Assembly: GCF_041146395.1 (NCBI RefSeq)
Contig: NC_090989.1
Span: 123,627,501 to 123,691,500 of the forward strand
DNA from: Eulemur rufifrons
Taxonomy: Eukaryota > Chordata > Mammalia > Primates > Lemuridae
Length of the DNA: 64,000 bases
Reading direction: 5' to 3'
The notes beneath the pieces are model-generated. The model was not told the DNA's origin, did not search any database, and saw only the letters and a program-made list of their open reading frames with translations. Of the stretch, positions 37,428-49,540 are shown in pieces; within the stretch, counting starts at the first letter, position 1; each line of letters begins with the position of its first letter. The position numbers and the translations under genes are program-made.

Positions 37428-38202
37428 CCCTAGTGTACACGGTACAACGCTAGGCACAGAGCAGCTGCTCATACATTCTGAGCCAAACTTAAATACGTGA
37501 ACCATAGTGATGGTAGGATAAGACTTGACTCATGTAGACTTGGGCAGGATTTAGCCAAGGTCATGATTAATAAGTTGGTTTCAAAGGGGTTTTACTATGT
37601 TATAGACTTAGTCTATAATCTGAAGATCTGCTTCATTGTGCCTTTCTGGGATATTCTAATCGAGATGGTGACCAGCTAGTATAAGTATGCCCCCGGGATT
37701 CTTCTTCCAGAAACTTCTCTTCTGACTTGTAATCTGATGTGACCCAAGGTCACATCATAATTCTTTCATGGTAGAACTGTCTTGCCACACCCTCTACTCC
37801 TGCCAAGAGTCCTTACCTCTGCTGACCACAAGAGAAGGGAATTTATACCATAAGATGGACAGTCCTACAGAACCGGGGATGCTCTATCAGTGGCCAGAAG
37901 CAGCCCCACTTCCTTAATTTCAGCCCCTGTTCATCCTCAGTATCCACATGCTAGAAAATATTATTGTCATTATTCATGAAACAACAACCAGAACAGTGAC
38001 TGCAGGAGATCTGCTCATAATGACCTGCTTAGTGGGCACCCTTAAAAGATTTACTACCTCAAGTTTTTTATTAAGGTGCCTGTTCCAGGCAATTGTTCTT
38101 TTCATAAGCATCACAATGGCTTCTCAAGAAGTTTTAATGTTGAAATGTGAAAATGTCAAGCATTTTCTCCCCCACTCACCACTCCTCTCTTTCTTTTCCT
38201 AG

Positions 38203-38358
<156 letters not shown>

Positions 38359-38594
38359 TGAATGTTGGCAAACCCCAAATTTTCAGTATGATTTACCCAA
38401 CCCTTTACATCTTAGCATCTTGATAGAAGAAACAGTCTATTTCTTCTGCTAGAGACATTTGAAGCTCATGTGATAGCCCAAAATAAATTCCAATTGTGTT
38501 ATGTCAAGAAGAAAAACCCATGACTTCTCAGAGACAAAACTGTGGCAGTAAGTTCAGAGTATAATTGGGAGTTATTAAAAACAAAAATATTGCT

Positions 38595-39095
38595 GTATTA
38601 ATTATCTATTGTTATGTAAAAGACTACCCCAAAATTTAGTAGCTTAAAATAAGAACCATTTATTTAGCTTACGATTCTGAGCATTGGGAAATTGAGCTGA
38701 GCTGATCTAGATGGTTCTTCTGTTAGTCTTGCTTGGACTCTCTCTGGCATTGGTGGTCAGCTACCTATGAGCAGGGTGGCTCTGCTTCTCGGGTTGGCTG
38801 GCTGTTATCTGAAATGATGGGGGTGGGGGATGGGCCATATAGCTCTCACCATCCAGCTAGCCAGCTGGGACCTATACACACAGTGATCTTGGAGTTCTAA
38901 GAAAGCAAAAACATAAACTACAAGACCTCTTTAAAGCCCATGCTCAGAACTCTTATAAGGTCGCTTTCTCCAGGGTCTAGGCCAAAGCAAGTCATATATG
39001 GTCATTACAGATTCAAGGGGTAAGGAGATAGACTATACCTCTTGATGTGAGAAGCTACAAAGTGTTGTGGCCATTTTTTTCAATCTACCACAAAT
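38595..39095 (-). mobile_element. MLT1/MaLR-like LTR, antisense
   Basis: 'tgtattaattatctattgttatgtaaaagactaccccaaaatttagtagctt' is the reversed LTR 3' end. 'gattctgagcattgggaaattgagctgagctgatctagatggttcttctg', 'cttataaggtcgctttctccagggtctaggccaaagcaagtcatatatgg' and the end 'gtggccatttttttcaatctacca' follow. Confidence 0.8.
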
Positions 39096-40249
39096 GCTTT
39101 TTGAGCACCACAAGAATGTAGAAGTTGGAATAAAAGGTGCATTTAGGAATCACCAAAGGAAGACAAGGGGCTGAATGCCAGAAGCAGACTCCAGGAGACA
39201 CTCCCTGTAGTCCATGCCCTGGACCTCCCTCTGTCCTAGAAGTCTAGAAGTTCCATGTTGTCAATGGCCCACAGTTGATTCTACCTGTTCAGGATGACTA
39301 AGTAAATTTACTGGAGACTGGTGCCTATAAACTGAAAGGCCAGTTGATTAATGTTCAGTAAAAAACATGACCATCAAGCAGAATCAGCAGCCATATCAGC
39401 TTCACCAGGGCATTTGCTTGTGGATAAAACACAGGGAAGGCAACTGTCATAAGGTTGCTGTGATTGACTAGAAACAAAGCTGGATAACTAAGATAGTTAA
39501 TGGCTTCAGACTCTGAAATCTGGGGGCATTCACCTCTACCATGAGTGCAATGGTCCATCAGGCAGACTAAACGTTCATGTTGACCTTCCAGGGCACCTAA
39601 TCCCCTGGAAAATGTTAGATGGGCACTGATGATATTTACCTTTGTAACTTTACATTTTCCTTACCCCTTTTGCCTCACAAACCTTCTGAGGGATACAATT
39701 CTTTTGACTGGTAGATGCTGTTAATCAAGTTAGAATCCTATCTGATTGGTTAGTCCCAGCCTCTTTAAGGTGACTTTATGTCTTTGCTTAAGCCCATTTT
39801 ATGTGAGCTTTGCAGTTGAACTCTCAGCAGACATGCTCATTCCATGTTCTTGACGAGTAACTTAACAGTTGTACCTGATATCTCCTGTAAGAGCCAAGAT
39901 ATTTCAAGCCTCAACCCCCACTGGAAACTGTCTTTCATGCCAAAATCAGGATTCTTAGCTGTCCTGCACACTTATGCAGAGTGGCCAAGAGCTACAGCTT
40001 CAAGCATAGGTGGCAATTATCATCTATAATCTGCTCAATACCATCCTACTGCCAGGGAGATAAATGAACCACTTTTGGCCAGAAATAAAATAATACCTCC
40101 TTTAGCCATAGGTAAACTCTGTCATGAGGAGTCATTAAATGGATAAAATGAGAGGATTGTCTGTAATTGAATAAATAAAAGTTCAGAGAAGGAGCACTTT
40201 GTGGTCTTTTGAGTGCTCTGCTGTCTATAGAGGAACAAATGGTAGTAAA

Positions 40250-40389
40250 AGAGATAGAGAGAGAGAGAGAGGAGAAAAAGAAAGAAACAATGAGAGAGAC
40301 AAAGGGAGGAATAAAAAGGAAGGAAGGAGGGAGGGAAGGAAGGAAGGAAGGAAGGAAGGAAGGAAGGAAGGGAGGGAAAGAAGGGTGAG
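40250..40389 (+). repeat. GA-rich and (GGAA)9 purine microsatellite
   Basis: (GA)n at about 40253-40271 leads into mixed purine repeats. Nine uninterrupted GGAA units follow at 40334-40369, flanked by GGGA variants. Long Ser/Pro/Phe-rich or Arg/Glu-rich frames here are repeat artefacts. Confidence 0.95.
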
Positions 40390-40406
40390 TGGGAGGAGGG
40401 AAGGAC

Positions 40407-40619
40407 CAGGGTTTCTCCATAGCTGCACTGTTGACATTTGGATTTTACTGTGGGGAACTGTCCTGCGCATTTAGGATGCTTAGCAGCATCCCTGGCTACT
40501 AGATGCCAGCAGCATTCCATCCCCCTCACACACACACTCACACACACCCCTCCTCATGTCAGTCGGACATTGTCAAATGTTCCCCGGAGGGTAAAATCAC
40601 TCCCAATTAAGAACCACTG
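40407..40619 (-). mobile_element. MER20-like hAT MITE, antisense
   Basis: Starts cagggtttctccatag and ends 'aattaagaaccactg'. Internal blocks are 'ctgcactgttgacatttgga', 'gaactgtcctgcgcatttaggatgcttagcagcatccctgg', 'actagatgccagcagca' and 'gacattgtcaaatgttccccgg'. A short CA-rich expansion lies at about 40527-40548. Confidence 0.88.
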
Positions 40620-40630
40620 GTATAGTCCAA

Positions 40631-40680
40631 TGGGTCACACCTTAGCCTGAATTAGAATCACCTGGGAGGTTTTTTAAACC
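40631..40680 (+). mobile_element. MER5-like fragment
   Basis: 'caccttagcctgaattagaatcacctgggaggttttttaaa' matches the 5' part of a MER5-type element; truncated. Confidence 0.55.
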
Positions 40681-41335
40681 TCTCAGGAGCTTACAAAAAT
40701 GTTTTAATTTCTTCTAAAATCAGAAGAAAAAAATTAAGTTGTAAGATTGAATAAAATGTTCTAAGTTTTTTCTCACATCAGAAAACAGTGAACTTTTTAG
40801 GGCCCAGGAAAATCTATTCTGGTGAGAGGGCCCATGAAGGCAAAAGTGCCTGGTGCCAGTGAAAGTCATAATGTGGCCCTGTCCCAAATCATGTCATCTC
40901 ATCCAAAAATACTACAGTATGTGTTGCTAAAGAATAAGCAGGCTTTTTATAAACATAACCATGAAACCATTATTCTTATAGTTAATATTCATTAATATTA
41001 AGTATACTTCCTTAAAACCATCAATTATTCTGCCATTATTCATATTTACCCAATTTTCCCATTTATAAAACAGGCATTTTTATTTGCTTTTAAATGAAGA
41101 TGTAAACAATGTTCAAGCATTGTATCTGACTGAGGTGTTTCTGGTCTCTTTTAATCAGTTAGTTCTCTGTCTCTCTCTCCCTCTCATTTGCCTTGCAATT
41201 TACTTTATGAAGAAACCAGGTTGGTTTGTCCTATGTCTCATATTCTACATTTCCTATAAATAGATAGTTGGGTAGTTGGGATTTGATAAGATTTGGGGTC
41301 TGTTTTCTGGCAAGAATTCCCCTAATATTATTTAT

Positions 41336-42800
41336 GGATTTTTCATATATTTGAATGTTTCAACCTATTCCAGTTATTATTATTTCTTTGGGATTTTAAG
41401 TTGTCGCATATTTGGCTGATGAAAACCCCTTCAAGTTGGCTCCTGAGTTCTTTTTACATAAGAATTAATAGTGTTTAATAGTTTCCTTGCTTTTTGGAAT
41501 GAATTTTTGAACTAAATGAATTTTGTAATTTTTCAATTCTTTTTCTTCATAGCATATATATTTCTATGGATGTTGAATCACATTTTTTTTTTACTATGTA
41601 TTTATTTATTTATTTATTTATTTTAGAGACAGAGTCTCACTCTGTTACCTAGGCTGGAGTGCAGTGGCACAATCACAGCTCACTGCAGCCTCAAACTCCT
41701 GGGCTCAAGTGATCCTCCTGGCTCAGCTTCCTGAGTAGCTGGGACTACAGGTGCATGACACATGCCCAGCTAATTTTCTAAATTTTTTGTAGAGACAGGG
41801 CTTCGCTATGTTGCCCAGGCTGGTATCAAAGTCTTGGCCTCAAGCAACCCTCCCGCCTGAGAACTCCCAAAGTGCTGGGATTACAGGCATGAGCCACTGT
41901 GCCTGGCCTGAGTTATATTTTAATGTCTCTTAAAATAATTTCTCTTCATAGTTAAACCTCTAGGCTGTAGAACTGTCAGGTTCATTTATTTCACTTTGTT
42001 TTAAATTTTTAAAAATTGCTTTTCAAATTTAATTTTGTGTTATAATTATATAAAATGTTTATATGGTTCCAAAGTCAAAACTTCAAAGCAAAATATATTC
42101 AGAAAAGGTTAGCTTCCATTCCTGTTTCTTCCACTTTTTACGCTCCTCCTTTATAGGTAATTATTTTGTAGCATATTTTAACACCTACTAGAGCTAGCCC
42201 CTCCCACTTCTATATTCCTTGTCTTTTGAAGTGTTTTCCTGAATATTTTACCTGTCTATTCTTTCCATTGAGATTTATAAACAACTTATCTAATACCATT
42301 AAAAAACCCAAAACTTGATGGTATTTATACTGAGATTGCATTAAATTTGTAAAATAGGCAGAATTTTCTCTTTAATATTGAGTCTTTCTGTCCCAGAATA
42401 TGGCATGCCTTTTCATTCTTAAAGTCTCCTTTTGTATTTTGCAGGAGTGCTTAAGGTGTTTTTCTTATTTTTTGTTTATCCATTAGACCTTCTGTCTATT
42501 GTTTGTGTGTATAAAGGCCATCAAATTTTGTTTTCTTAAACTGCTATTTTATTAAGTTTTCTTATTATTTACAGTAACTTTTCCATTAATTTGGGGGAGT
42601 TTTCCAAATATATAATCATATATTCTGAAAATAGAGAGAGATCTTTCCTTCCTTATCTACCTCTTGTGGCCTTAGTAATTTCTCTTCTTTAATTGCATGG
42701 GCTTATACCCTCAATACAGTGTTAAATGGTAGTGGAGGTAGAAGGCATCCTTGTCTTAGTCATGAGCATGGTGGAAAATCCTGTAGTATTTTCCCATTAC
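41336..42800 (-). repeat. Old L1 (L1M-type) 3' region and ORF2 end, antisense, split by an Alu
   Basis: 41336-41598 is 3' UTR-like ('ccttcaagttggctcctgagttctttttaca', 'agtttccttgctttttgg'). After the Alu, 41925-42230 continues with 'tggttccaaagtcaaaac...cagaaaaggttagcttccattcctg'. 42290-42800 is antisense reverse-transcriptase region ('tgagattgcattaaatttgtaaaat', 'caatacagtgttaaatggtagtggaggtagaaggcatccttgtctt'). Many stops; no coding capacity. Confidence 0.75.
41599..41908 (-). mobile_element. AluJ-like SINE, antisense, dimeric
   Basis: A (TTTA)n tail at 41599-41624 is followed by 'gagacagagtctcactctgttacctaggctggagtgcagtgg' and both monomers, ending 'aaagtgctgggattacaggcatgagccactgtgcctggcc'. 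'cagctcactgcagcctcaaactcctgggctcaagtgatcctcc' is AluJ-type wording. It is inserted in an old L1. It is the only Alu I found in 64 kb. Confidence 0.95.
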
Positions 42801-43061
42801 TTCTGACAAACGTTAATTCAGGGATCTTAGAGAAGAGGGCAGAGGGCACTGTCAGCAAGTATTTATTAACATCCTATTTGTACCTAGTGCTGTGGCAAAA
42901 TGCCATGCCAGAACAACCTTGACAAACACCATACAAGCACCCTTAGACCATTTCATCACATATATTAAAGGGCCGTTTTCTATCTCCTTCTCTAATATTC
43001 AAACCACACAAGTAACTTGGATGCTTTACCCTATACAGAGTTCATCAGGCATCCTCTGAGT

Positions 43062-43255
43062 ATGGCAGTTAGAGTTTAATGGATACAAAGTTGCAGTAGG
43101 GAAGATGGAAAAGTTCTGGATCATGAATGGGTGTAATGGTTGCACCACAATGTGAATATACTTAATGCCACAGAGATGTAACTTAAAAGTGGTTAAAATG
43201 GTAAACTTTATGTTATATATCTTTTACTACAAAAAAATAAATTAAAAAACAATCT
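43062..43255 (+). repeat. Old L1 (L1M-type) 3' end, sense
   Basis: 'gttagagtttaatggatacaaagttgcag', 'ggaaaagttctggatcatgaatgg', 'caccacaatgtgaatatacttaatgccacagagatgtaacttaaaagtggttaaaatggtaaactttatg' and an A-rich tail form a typical old L1 terminus. Confidence 0.8.
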
Positions 43256-45944
43256 TTTTCCTGTTAATATGACTTTGAACCTGCTCCTCATACACCTACC
43301 TGACATTATTGTACTAAAGAGCGTTTGGCTCCTGGCTAACATGGCAGACCTTACCTATGATGGCTCTTGCTTTCTCAGTGATCTAGGATGAAGATATAGC
43401 AGCTCCTAAGAGATTCTTCTTGACTGCCCAATTCCTCCTTTTCAGAAACCCTTGTGGGTGAAGGAGAAGGTCCTTCATTGCCCAACCATTAAGAGAGAAG
43501 AGCACAAGAGAGGTGGCACAACCTGGCCAAACTACTTTATTGGGAAAATTGTCCAAGGTTATACTCTTTCTTTGATTCAAAAAATATATTTGAATAAATC
43601 GCCTTTGGGAAACACTTTGCAATTCCAAACTAAAAGCACCAAATGAATGCTAATCAGTGCCTTGGTGGGATGTCTAGTTGAAAGTAAAGACAGCCCTCTT
43701 ATTATCCTGGTGGTCGTTGTCCCACGAGAGAGAATGTCCAACTAAATACATCACAGTTGCTGTTACTGAAAGCCATTTCCTCACGTTATTTAATCCATCT
43801 ATCACCTGCTTCTGCACTGAAAATGGATAGCTAACCAGATACCCAGATACCAGGAAGATCCTTAAGAAAAACTGAGACCCAGATGAAGTTACTTAATGAT
43901 GAAGGGAAGGATTATTCTGAGTGGAAATTCTGAGAGTCCCCCAACACAGTTTTATGGCATAATTCAAACTTATGGGACTCACTACTCTGTCCAAATAATG
44001 CCATGTGCTGGGAACACTGGTTATGCTGGTTGCTCTTAGTTGTTTTACTTATTTACTTAAGTTTTTAAAAATGGGAGTCACTCCATTATTTATTGTACCA
44101 TTTTGTTAACACAGAAACTGAAAAAGTTGCCTCAATATTTAAATTTTTATTTTTGCACATTTAAAAATGTTGTTTTTAACCTAGCCTTGTCAAGGGGAAG
44201 GTCTCCACAAACTGAACTGACTTCCTGAAAGGCCTTTGTATTGAGTAAGCTTCTGCAAGGCATTCAACTTCTCGCCCACATTTTAAACATTAAACAGGAA
44301 TGTTGTTTAAAAAAAAAAAAGCATCACAGTCTGCAGCCATCCTGGGCATTTCTTTCTGGAAAGTATTTTAAATAGAATCATCAAATACAACCTGAAGAGA
44401 GCCATCTCTTAAGAAGAACGTCAGCTTTTATAAAGAGAGAGTCCTTGAAGGCAAGAGAAATGACCCTGTCTTAGGTGTCTGGCAGAACAATCCCATAGGA
44501 TGTCCTTCTCAGGAGCTGGAGAAGGTATCAGCATCTCCTCAAAGATATGGTGCCCATGACATCCCACCTGTCTTCAAAGTATTTGGACTTCCCAAAAAGG
44601 ATTGAGAAAGGCCAGGGTTTTATTTGTATGGAGAATACAAAACTAATGTCAAGACAGAGCAAATTGACTCACCCTGTAAGTAATTAATTATTTTCTCTCT
44701 GACAGCATGTAAATTATGTTCCCTCTTGGGATCTTGAATTCATTGCAAAGGAGTACAAATGCTTTTGGAATACCCCAATAAGGAGAAAAAAGCTACAAGG
44801 ATTGTCAACTCCACCTCTGCCCCATGCAGTTAGAGAGGAACAAGCCAGAGATGGAGAGATGCGTCCTCACATTGCCTACAGAGGCCACTCATGCTGCACC
44901 GTGCCAGCAAGGGTCCCCTCTCACCTGCTCTGGTCTCCAGCTTCTTTGCTGATACAGGAACTCAGCTTTGTCCAATCACTAAGACTTGATGGGACTTGAA
45001 AGAATTGAGTCACGTAAAGAATTGACCCATGTAAGAGGGAGATGCATAAGTCAGGAGGCCAAGATATTAATTTACAAAAAAAGTAATAAAATATTAATAA
45101 ATTAATTGGACAAGAACTATAATTCTCTTGCTGCATACAAGGAACCCCTTTTCTGATATCTGAACACTTATGAAGCAGAATTAGCAACTAAACCATTATT
45201 TGGTGAGCATGGAAAATTCAAGGAAAGGACATATGAGGAGTCTGGAGACAGTCTACTCTGCTCAGAAGTTTGTCTCAAAGACTTAGGAGATTAGAGAGTC
45301 TGATTAAGTTAATAAGGTACTTGCTCTTAAAAATACAGGTAATTCTAGGCCTTTGCAGACTCATTAAAGCCAATCTCTGACTCCAGACTCCTATGTTGAG
45401 CCATGATGAGTCTTGTCAAAGTATAATTTTCAAAAAGTTAAAAGCATGATTCTCATTGAACTATCAAATGAACATGTATCAAAAATTTTATTCAACTCAC
45501 TAATTAATGCAGACACCAATAGGATCATAAAACTTCTCCAAGAACATGTTGAGGAATTTGGTTTACATAGTTTTTTTCTTTAAATTAGGACTAAGATTTC
45601 TAGATACAAAATTGTTAATGTTTTTCAAGGCAATAAACCATAATCTTCAGAGTAATCTTTGCTAACAGAAAGAAATAATTTCATCACATACAAGTTTAAC
45701 ATGTATAACTTTACAGAGTTTGAGCCCTTAATTAATAAATTATAAATAGAAAAATCAAACAATGGTAGATTCTTGTAGGAAAATAAATCATCCTTGGGTG
45801 GGCCTGTTAAAGTTTCAGTATGGCATTGAAAGGGCTTGCAGTCACACTGTTCAACTATTCCCAGGTTGTAGATAATTTTCCTTAAAAGGCTCAAGTAGCC
45901 CCTGAGTTTACTTTTCTAGAGCTTAATATGTGCCCAAAATGCCT

Positions 45945-46316
45945 ATCTGTCCCTTTTTACCGCCTCCTCATCTCTGAATGGCTGGCAAGTATTTAACCTT
46001 CAGGTATCAGGTCAAACCTCAACCATTCAGAAATGCCTTCCCAGACCTTTTTGCTCATATATGCATTCCTCCAGTTCTCCAGTTACTCTCCATGTCATCA
46101 CCCTAGTAACCTCCCCCATGGCACTTACCCTCCTCTGTGATCACTTTGTTCATTTGTTTACATGTTTACAGTTTGTCTTCTCCACTGAAATGTAAGTGCC
46201 AAGGTCCATAGGCAAGGAACTTTGCCTACCTAATTCACTTCTATATCCTCAGTCCCTAAAACAGTGCTTGGCATATAGTAGATTCTTAATAAATATCTGC
46301 TTAATGGATGGATAGA
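45945..46316 (+). repeat. L2 LINE 3' end, sense
   Basis: Well-ordered copy: 'caggtatcaggtcaaacctc', 'aatgccttcccagacc', 'catggcacttaccctcctctgtgatcac', 'ctgaaatgtaagtgccaagg...ggcaaggaac', 'cctcagtccctaaaacagtgcttggcatatagtagattcttaataaatatctgc'. Confidence 0.92.
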
Positions 46317-46328
46317 TGAATGAATGGA

Positions 46329-46364
46329 TATATATATATATATATACACACACACATATATATA
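46329..46364. repeat. (TA)n(CA)n(TA)n microsatellite
   Basis: Alternating TA, then CA, then TA units grow directly out of the L2 terminus (ggatggatag-type repeats). Confidence 0.95.
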
Positions 46365-47490
46365 AACCCATAGTTACATTAGCCAGATCCTATGGAAGAC
46401 GCTCTGCCAGAATTTTGCTATTTGGTCTGTCCTTTCAATGACCCCTCTCATCTATTCATTCTTTCCCTCACATATATCAATACTACTGATTAGATAAATA
46501 TTTCCATCATATCACTTTTGACCTGGGACATTTCCTTTCATTTAAGGCAAGTCTAGATTCATTATGGAAGTTTCTTTCCTTATTGTCGTGTCTCAGAGAA
46601 CACCCCATTGCAGCTCATTTATCACCATATTCTCTCCCAACAGTTTTTCCCCCAAATTTAAATATATCTTTCTCTCCACCAGCCACAGGGGGTTACAAGA
46701 AGAAAAGGAAGGAAGGGAAGAGTCTGGGTGATGAAGCAGCCAACAGGGAAAAAACACTCCTTCAGGAATGAGTGGCTGAAATGAAATTCACAAACACAAG
46801 AAACAGTATCTTGGCCACATCTGGCTCTCTCTCGCAGCACAGATTTTGGAGGACAAGTGGGCCTGAATTCTTCTCAGAAAAGAAATAGGAAAGAAAGCAG
46901 CCTTGCAGATTTTCTAAATGTCAAGTCCCTTTCATTTCCCTGGCATATTTCATGGTTTAGTGCTTCATTCACTTCTTTGAACAGTCTCTAATATAGGAAG
47001 GACCAAGTCTAGTACTAAGAATGATAAATGCCTGCTTACTTTTAAGCTGTGAGACTTTTAAGGGAATAAATCAGGAGAGAGGGGTGGGGTGAGTGAGACA
47101 AACAGAATTTAATTAAGTCTTAAAGTGGGTTAGAAAAGAAAGGACCATCTATATTCTGATCTTCAGAATTTTTTCTACAACTTGTCTTCCTCCCCTGCCT
47201 TGGCTATTAAACCTCTACCCAAACATTGTGTTGACCACCCAGCATGCCAATTGTGCTGGCCTTTAAAACACTTTGTGACAGCTATTCCATGAAAGAGTAA
47301 TATCACTAACTGGACTTGTCAGGAAGCATTACCTCCAGCTCGTCTCCCCTGTGGACCAGCTGGCCCTCTTCATAAGCTCTCTTACAATGCACTCACCCCT
47401 GCTACTCCCAATAATGCAATCAACTCTTGGAGGCATATGGTGTACCAAACCACAACAGACCTCAAGACAAGGTCAGCATATCATCTAGAA

Positions 47491-47630
47491 CAACATTTTC
47501 AAACTTTAGCAACATCAGAATCACCGGGAGGGCTTGCGAAAACAGATTGCTGGGCCCTAACCCCCAAGAGGTTCTGATTCAGTAGGTCTAGGGTGGGGCC
47601 CAAGAATTTGCATTTTTAACAAGTTCCTGG

Positions 47631-47666
<36 letters not shown>

Positions 47667-47690
47667 GTGGTGGTTCAGAGTTCACGTGTG
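47491..47690 (+). mobile_element. MER5A-like hAT MITE with internal CTG expansion
   Basis: Starts 'caacattttcaaactttagcaacatcagaatcacc', then 'attgctgggccctaacccccaag', 'ttctgattcagtaggtctagggtggggcccaagaatttgcatttttaac'. The 3' part that usually reads gatgctgatgctgctggtcc is replaced by (CTG)10 and three GTG units. Confidence 0.9.
47634..47672 (+). repeat. (CTG)10 (GTG)3 trinucleotide tract
   Basis: Ten uninterrupted CTG triplets at 47634-47663, followed by GTG triplets, inside the MER5A-like copy. Confidence 0.97.
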
Positions 47691-47922
47691 GCGAATGACT
47701 GATATAGTAGAGATAGTCAAGAGACAACCTCAACAACTCGTTTCCCTCAATTTACCCATCTCTGCCTTAAATTTCTCTATATCCGTACCCATTGTTTCTT
47801 TCTTTCCAAAACTAGTTCATCTGCCCACTTCAGTTCATCATATTACTCAAAGACTCTTCCTTAGCTAGTCATTGACACAAGTATTTTAAGGTTAGAAGGA
47901 AGCTTTGGAGTCATTTCTCAAT

Positions 47923-48126
47923 CAGGGCTTCTCACCTACAACACTACTGACATTTTGAGCTGGATAATTCCTTGCAGGAGGGGATTGGCCTGTGCATTGT
48001 AGGACATTTAGTGGACCTCTACCCACTAGTTACAAGTAGCACCCGCCAGTTGTTTTAATCAAAAATGTCTCCAGAAACCGCCAAATGTCTCCTAGAGGAC
48101 AAAATTACTCTGATTGAGAACCATTA
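47923..48126 (-). mobile_element. MER20-like hAT MITE, antisense
   Basis: 'cagggcttctcacctacaacactactgacattttgagctggataattcc', 'ggcctgtgcattgtaggacatttag' and 'aaaaatgtctccagaaaccgccaaatgtctcc', ending at 'attgagaaccatta'. An imperfect target duplication (ttctcaat/ttctaatc) is possible. Confidence 0.88.
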
Positions 48127-48426
48127 TTCTAATCAATTGTATCTTTAATCCCTCCCTGTTTGTTGGGATTCAGTGGTGAAAATTCATTTCTTCTCTTCCT
48201 GAGTTTGATCTAGTTGAGAAATAAAGACAGAATTCAAAAACATGGCCATCAAAATATCATTTTATTGCTGCTAAAGCTGGCCTTGATATACATGTAGGGA
48301 TGCTTCTCCTGGGAGATATTTGGGTTGTGATTAACAACAAGTGATGAAGCCCATAATTAATCTTAGGCTGGGAAGAAAAGAATTGTGTAATAAACACTGG
48401 GTGGGACTATACTGGTATAAGTAAGA

Positions 48427-48601
48427 CAGTGGTTCTCAACCTTGGATACATATTAGAATCACCTGGGGAGCTTAAAAAATATTGATTCCTAGACCCCATC
48501 TCAGAACAATTAAGCAGAATTTCTGGGTCTAGGACCAAAGTATCAGAAATTTTTTAAGAGCTGCCAAGGTGATTCTAATGTGCAAAGTAAAGAACCACCA
48601 C
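48427..48601 (+). mobile_element. MER5-like hAT MITE, sense
   Basis: Starts cagtggttctcaaccttgg with 'attagaatcacctggggagc', ends 'ggtgattctaatgtgcaaagtaaagaaccacc'. Confidence 0.85.
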
Positions 48602-48769
48602 TTAACTGAATGGACTGAGAAATGTAATCCCTTGTTGGATTTTTCTTAAGTGTATTGAAGAGATAAACACCGACTCTGATACAAGATCTCCCAGTGTTTA
48701 AGATTTTCTCAACCAACTAACTAGTCCTCAAAATTCTGCTGACATGTAAGTTGCATAAACGTGTTAAAA

Positions 48770-49540
48770 AAAAAAAAGAGCATAATGTATTTATAGCCTT
48801 CAGAGTAGCCTTCGTGGGAGAACATAGTGTCTAATCCAGGACCTTGAAGGTGTATGCAGAGGCCTGGACATTTGTCATTAATAAGCTCAATGTTGCAGCA
48901 TTTTAATGTGTTGGGAAAGAGGCCCCAGGGCAGGATAAGAGATAACAAAGTTAGTGAGGTGAACAGAACATCATGGATCATGTTAAGGAGTTTTGATTTT
49001 TATACCAAGAGCAATGGAAGACACTGAGGTGATCTATGCAGAAGAGTGATGCATCATATTTGAATTCTTAGGATCAGTGCTCTGCCTGTTTTGTGGAACT
49101 TGGATTGAATGAGGCAAAGCTAGAGGCAGGAGATCTGGTTAGATGTCTGAGCAGTAATCCATGTAAGAGTTACTTAGCAGACAGGGATGACTAGAACTTG
49201 GTACCAGATTGCCTGTTAGATATAGAGAGAGGAAAAGGAAAGACTCAAGAATTAGTCCCTGATTCCTGGCTTGGTCACATGGATGGGAAATGGTACCACA
49301 TTTTAGGATCAGACCACTGAAGGAGCAGGAAGTTTGGTGTGAGAAAGATGAGTTGTGTACATGCTGTTTTGTACATGCTGAGTTTAAGGTGTCTATGGGC
49401 CATCCAGTGGGCAGTTGGCCCACATGGCAGTTGGCTACATGAGTTTGACTTCCCCAGAAGAGAGCTGATCTGGGACATAAATGTAAGAGCTGTAAATAGA
49501 TGGCGTGTGTATGTGCATGTAAGTGCTCGTGTGTGTGACT
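48770..49540 (-). repeat. L2 LINE 3' region, antisense
   Basis: 'gttttgatttttataccaagagcaatggaagacactgagg', 'cagaagagtgatgcatcat', 'gagcagtaatccatgtaag', 'agtccctgattcctggc', 'gagtttaaggtgtctatgggccatccagtgggcagttggc' and 'catgagtttgacttccccagaagagagctgatctggg' are in antisense L2 order. Confidence 0.75.

Noticed and set aside
40046..40547. Overlapping Ser/Pro/Phe-rich minus-strand frames of 81-141 codons and an Arg/Glu/Gly-rich plus frame
   Set aside because: Artefacts of the GA and GGAA repeats.
48101..48130. Closely spaced MITEs at 47491, 47923 and 48427 as a possible tandem array
   Set aside because: They belong to two families in mixed orientation and have separate boundaries, so independent insertions are simpler.
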